Assembly: GCF_024181225.1 (NCBI RefSeq)
Contig: NZ_CP051198.1
Span: 372,001 to 436,000, forward strand
Direction of reading: 5' to 3'
Length of the DNA: 64,000 bases
Origin: Treponema sp. OMZ 787
Lineage (GTDB): Bacteria; Spirochaetota; Spirochaetia; Treponematales; Treponemataceae
Numbering within the stretch: the stretch's first letter is position 1; each line of letters starts with the position of its first letter. The translations under genes were made by a program, and so were the position numbers. Shown here piece after piece: positions 63,289-64,000 of this stretch. The notes under the pieces are model-generated. The model was not told where the DNA came from. It did no database searches and worked only from the letters and a program-made list of their open reading frames with translations.

Positions 63289-64000
63289 TTATTTCTCCTG
63301 TAAAAAGAAAACAAAGCCGGTTATAAGGCTTAAGACGACTGCAACTGCAGAAGATTCTACAAAGCGGTATGAAGAAGCGTAGTCAAAAATCAGTAAGGCC
63401 AGATTGTTAAAACGCGGGATGTTTAAGACTATCGGCAAGGATGCATCTCCTGCACTTATGGCAAAGACAAAGGCTAGGCTTGAAAAAATGCCCCTTTTGC
63501 ACAAGGGAACTATCACCTTAAAAAAGGCCGTTTTTTTGTCGGGTGAAAGCAAGACTGCCGCATTGATAATATTTTGAGGAATGCGTAAAAGCGAGGTTTG
63601 TATCTGAGTCCATGCAAAGGGCCACGCAAGGGAGCTTTGTGCAAAGATTAAAATCAGTTCCGTTCCGTTAGGTCTTAACAAGAGCCAGCCGAAGCCGAGC
63701 ATGACCGATGACACGGCCAAGGGCAGGTACGGAAGAAGGGCGTATATTCTTCTCCATTTATAAAAGACTGTAATGTATGCAAAGAACAAGGAAGCTGCGA
63801 GGCTTACAAAGGCTGTAAGAGAGCCGATTTTGATACTTGTCCAAAGAGCCGTCCAAAAGGTTCGGGATGAAAAAACGTTTTTCCATGCCTTAAAATAAAA
63901 GAATTTGTTAAAGATAGAAGTGTAATTTACATTATATGTGGAATGTAAAAAAATAGAAAACAGGGGTGCTATTAAAAAAAGAATAATTATAAAAATTGTA
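63289..64000 (-). CDS. ABC importer permease, FbpB/ThiP-like, C-terminal part, cut by window edge
   Basis: The frame is open without a stop from 63289 to the right edge (over 235 codons), so the gene starts beyond the window. The visible part begins with hydrophobic NFIIILFLIAPLFSIFL and a periplasmic stretch (YNVNYTSIFNKFFYFKAW). A permease unit follows with a divergent EAA loop (NAAVLLSPDKKTAFFKVIVP) and ends in a final helix at FLQEK. Layout and partner ATPase fit the second half of a fused iron- or thiamine-type permease, a second system of the same class as that at 5.7-9.2 kb. Confidence 0.8.
   Translation of the reverse strand, partial: TIFIIILFLIAPLFSIFLHSTYNVNYTSIFNKFFYFKAWKNVFSSRTFWTALWTSIKIGSLTAFVSLAASLFFAYITVFYKWRRIYALLPYLPLAVSSVMLGFGWLLLRPNGTELILIFAQSSLAWPFAWTQIQTSLLRIPQNIINAAVLLSPDKKTAFFKVIVPLCKRGIFSSLAFVFAISAGDASLPIVLNIPRFNNLALLIFDYASSYRFVESSAVAVVLSLITGFVFFLQEK

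Noticed and set aside
1-64000. CRISPR arrays, rRNA, tRNA, riboswitches, prophage
   Set aside because: No regularly spaced repeats, no cloverleaf-like intergenic segment and no phage structural genes were seen by eye; a covariance-model scan was not possible.

Overview
The window reads as a chromosomal segment of an oral or host-associated spirochete of the genus Treponema, most like the T. denticola group. The reasons are the AT-rich coding, many lipoproteins with a degenerate spirochete lipobox (several ending ...GCPN), two chemoreceptors, 7TM-DISM-type receptors, IdeS-like C66 protease domains and BspA-like leucine-rich repeats. Species identity is inference. No rRNA, tRNA or CRISPR array was seen.

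Layout. 1-2.9 kb: end of an EamA transporter, a TSUP permease, an adenosine-deaminase-family enzyme and an alpha/beta hydrolase. 3.1-9.2 kb: an iron-type ABC importer whose binding-protein gene is split by an ISAs1-family insertion sequence with a perfect 9-bp target duplication. The fused permease and the ATPase remain intact. 9.2-12.8 kb: a TPR protein and a DUF969-DUF979-pyroglutamyl peptidase operon. 12.9-20.3 kb: an island of surface lipoproteins (LRR, InlB-repeat and two tandem IdeS-like cysteine proteases). 20.3-32 kb: a minus-strand housekeeping block (CZB chemoreceptor, pncB, ftsK, uppP, sbcC, sbcD). 32-35.5 kb: a second chemoreceptor and a GntR/YtrA-type regulator with an ABC exporter. 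35.6-45.7 kb: two near-identical Rpn-type nuclease copies, each broken differently, flanking a DUF3793-flavodoxin pair and a giant 2317-residue modular exoprotein. 45.7-47.4 kb: a fused KDPG aldolase/KDG kinase. 47.6-56.9 kb: small lipoproteins, two translationally coupled 7TM cyclases, and a persulfide reductase/APC permease/YeeE sulfur-transport operon. 57-60 kb: histidine kinase, response regulator and a YihY membrane protein fused to a cyclic-nucleotide-binding domain. 60-62.6 kb: M20 amidohydrolase with two membrane proteins. 62.6-64 kb: another iron-type ABC ATPase and permease running off the edge.

The most notable reading is the cyclase pair at 48.6-52.5 kb. The first protein lacks both metal-binding aspartates but keeps the substrate-specifying and transition-state residues (Lys, Thr, Asn, Arg). 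The second keeps both aspartates but has lost the Asn/Arg pair. Together they can build exactly one complete class III active site, as the C1 and C2 halves of mammalian membrane adenylyl cyclases do, and here each half carries its own 7TM receptor-like sensor. A YihY-cNMP-binding fusion 4.4 kb away is a candidate reader of the product.
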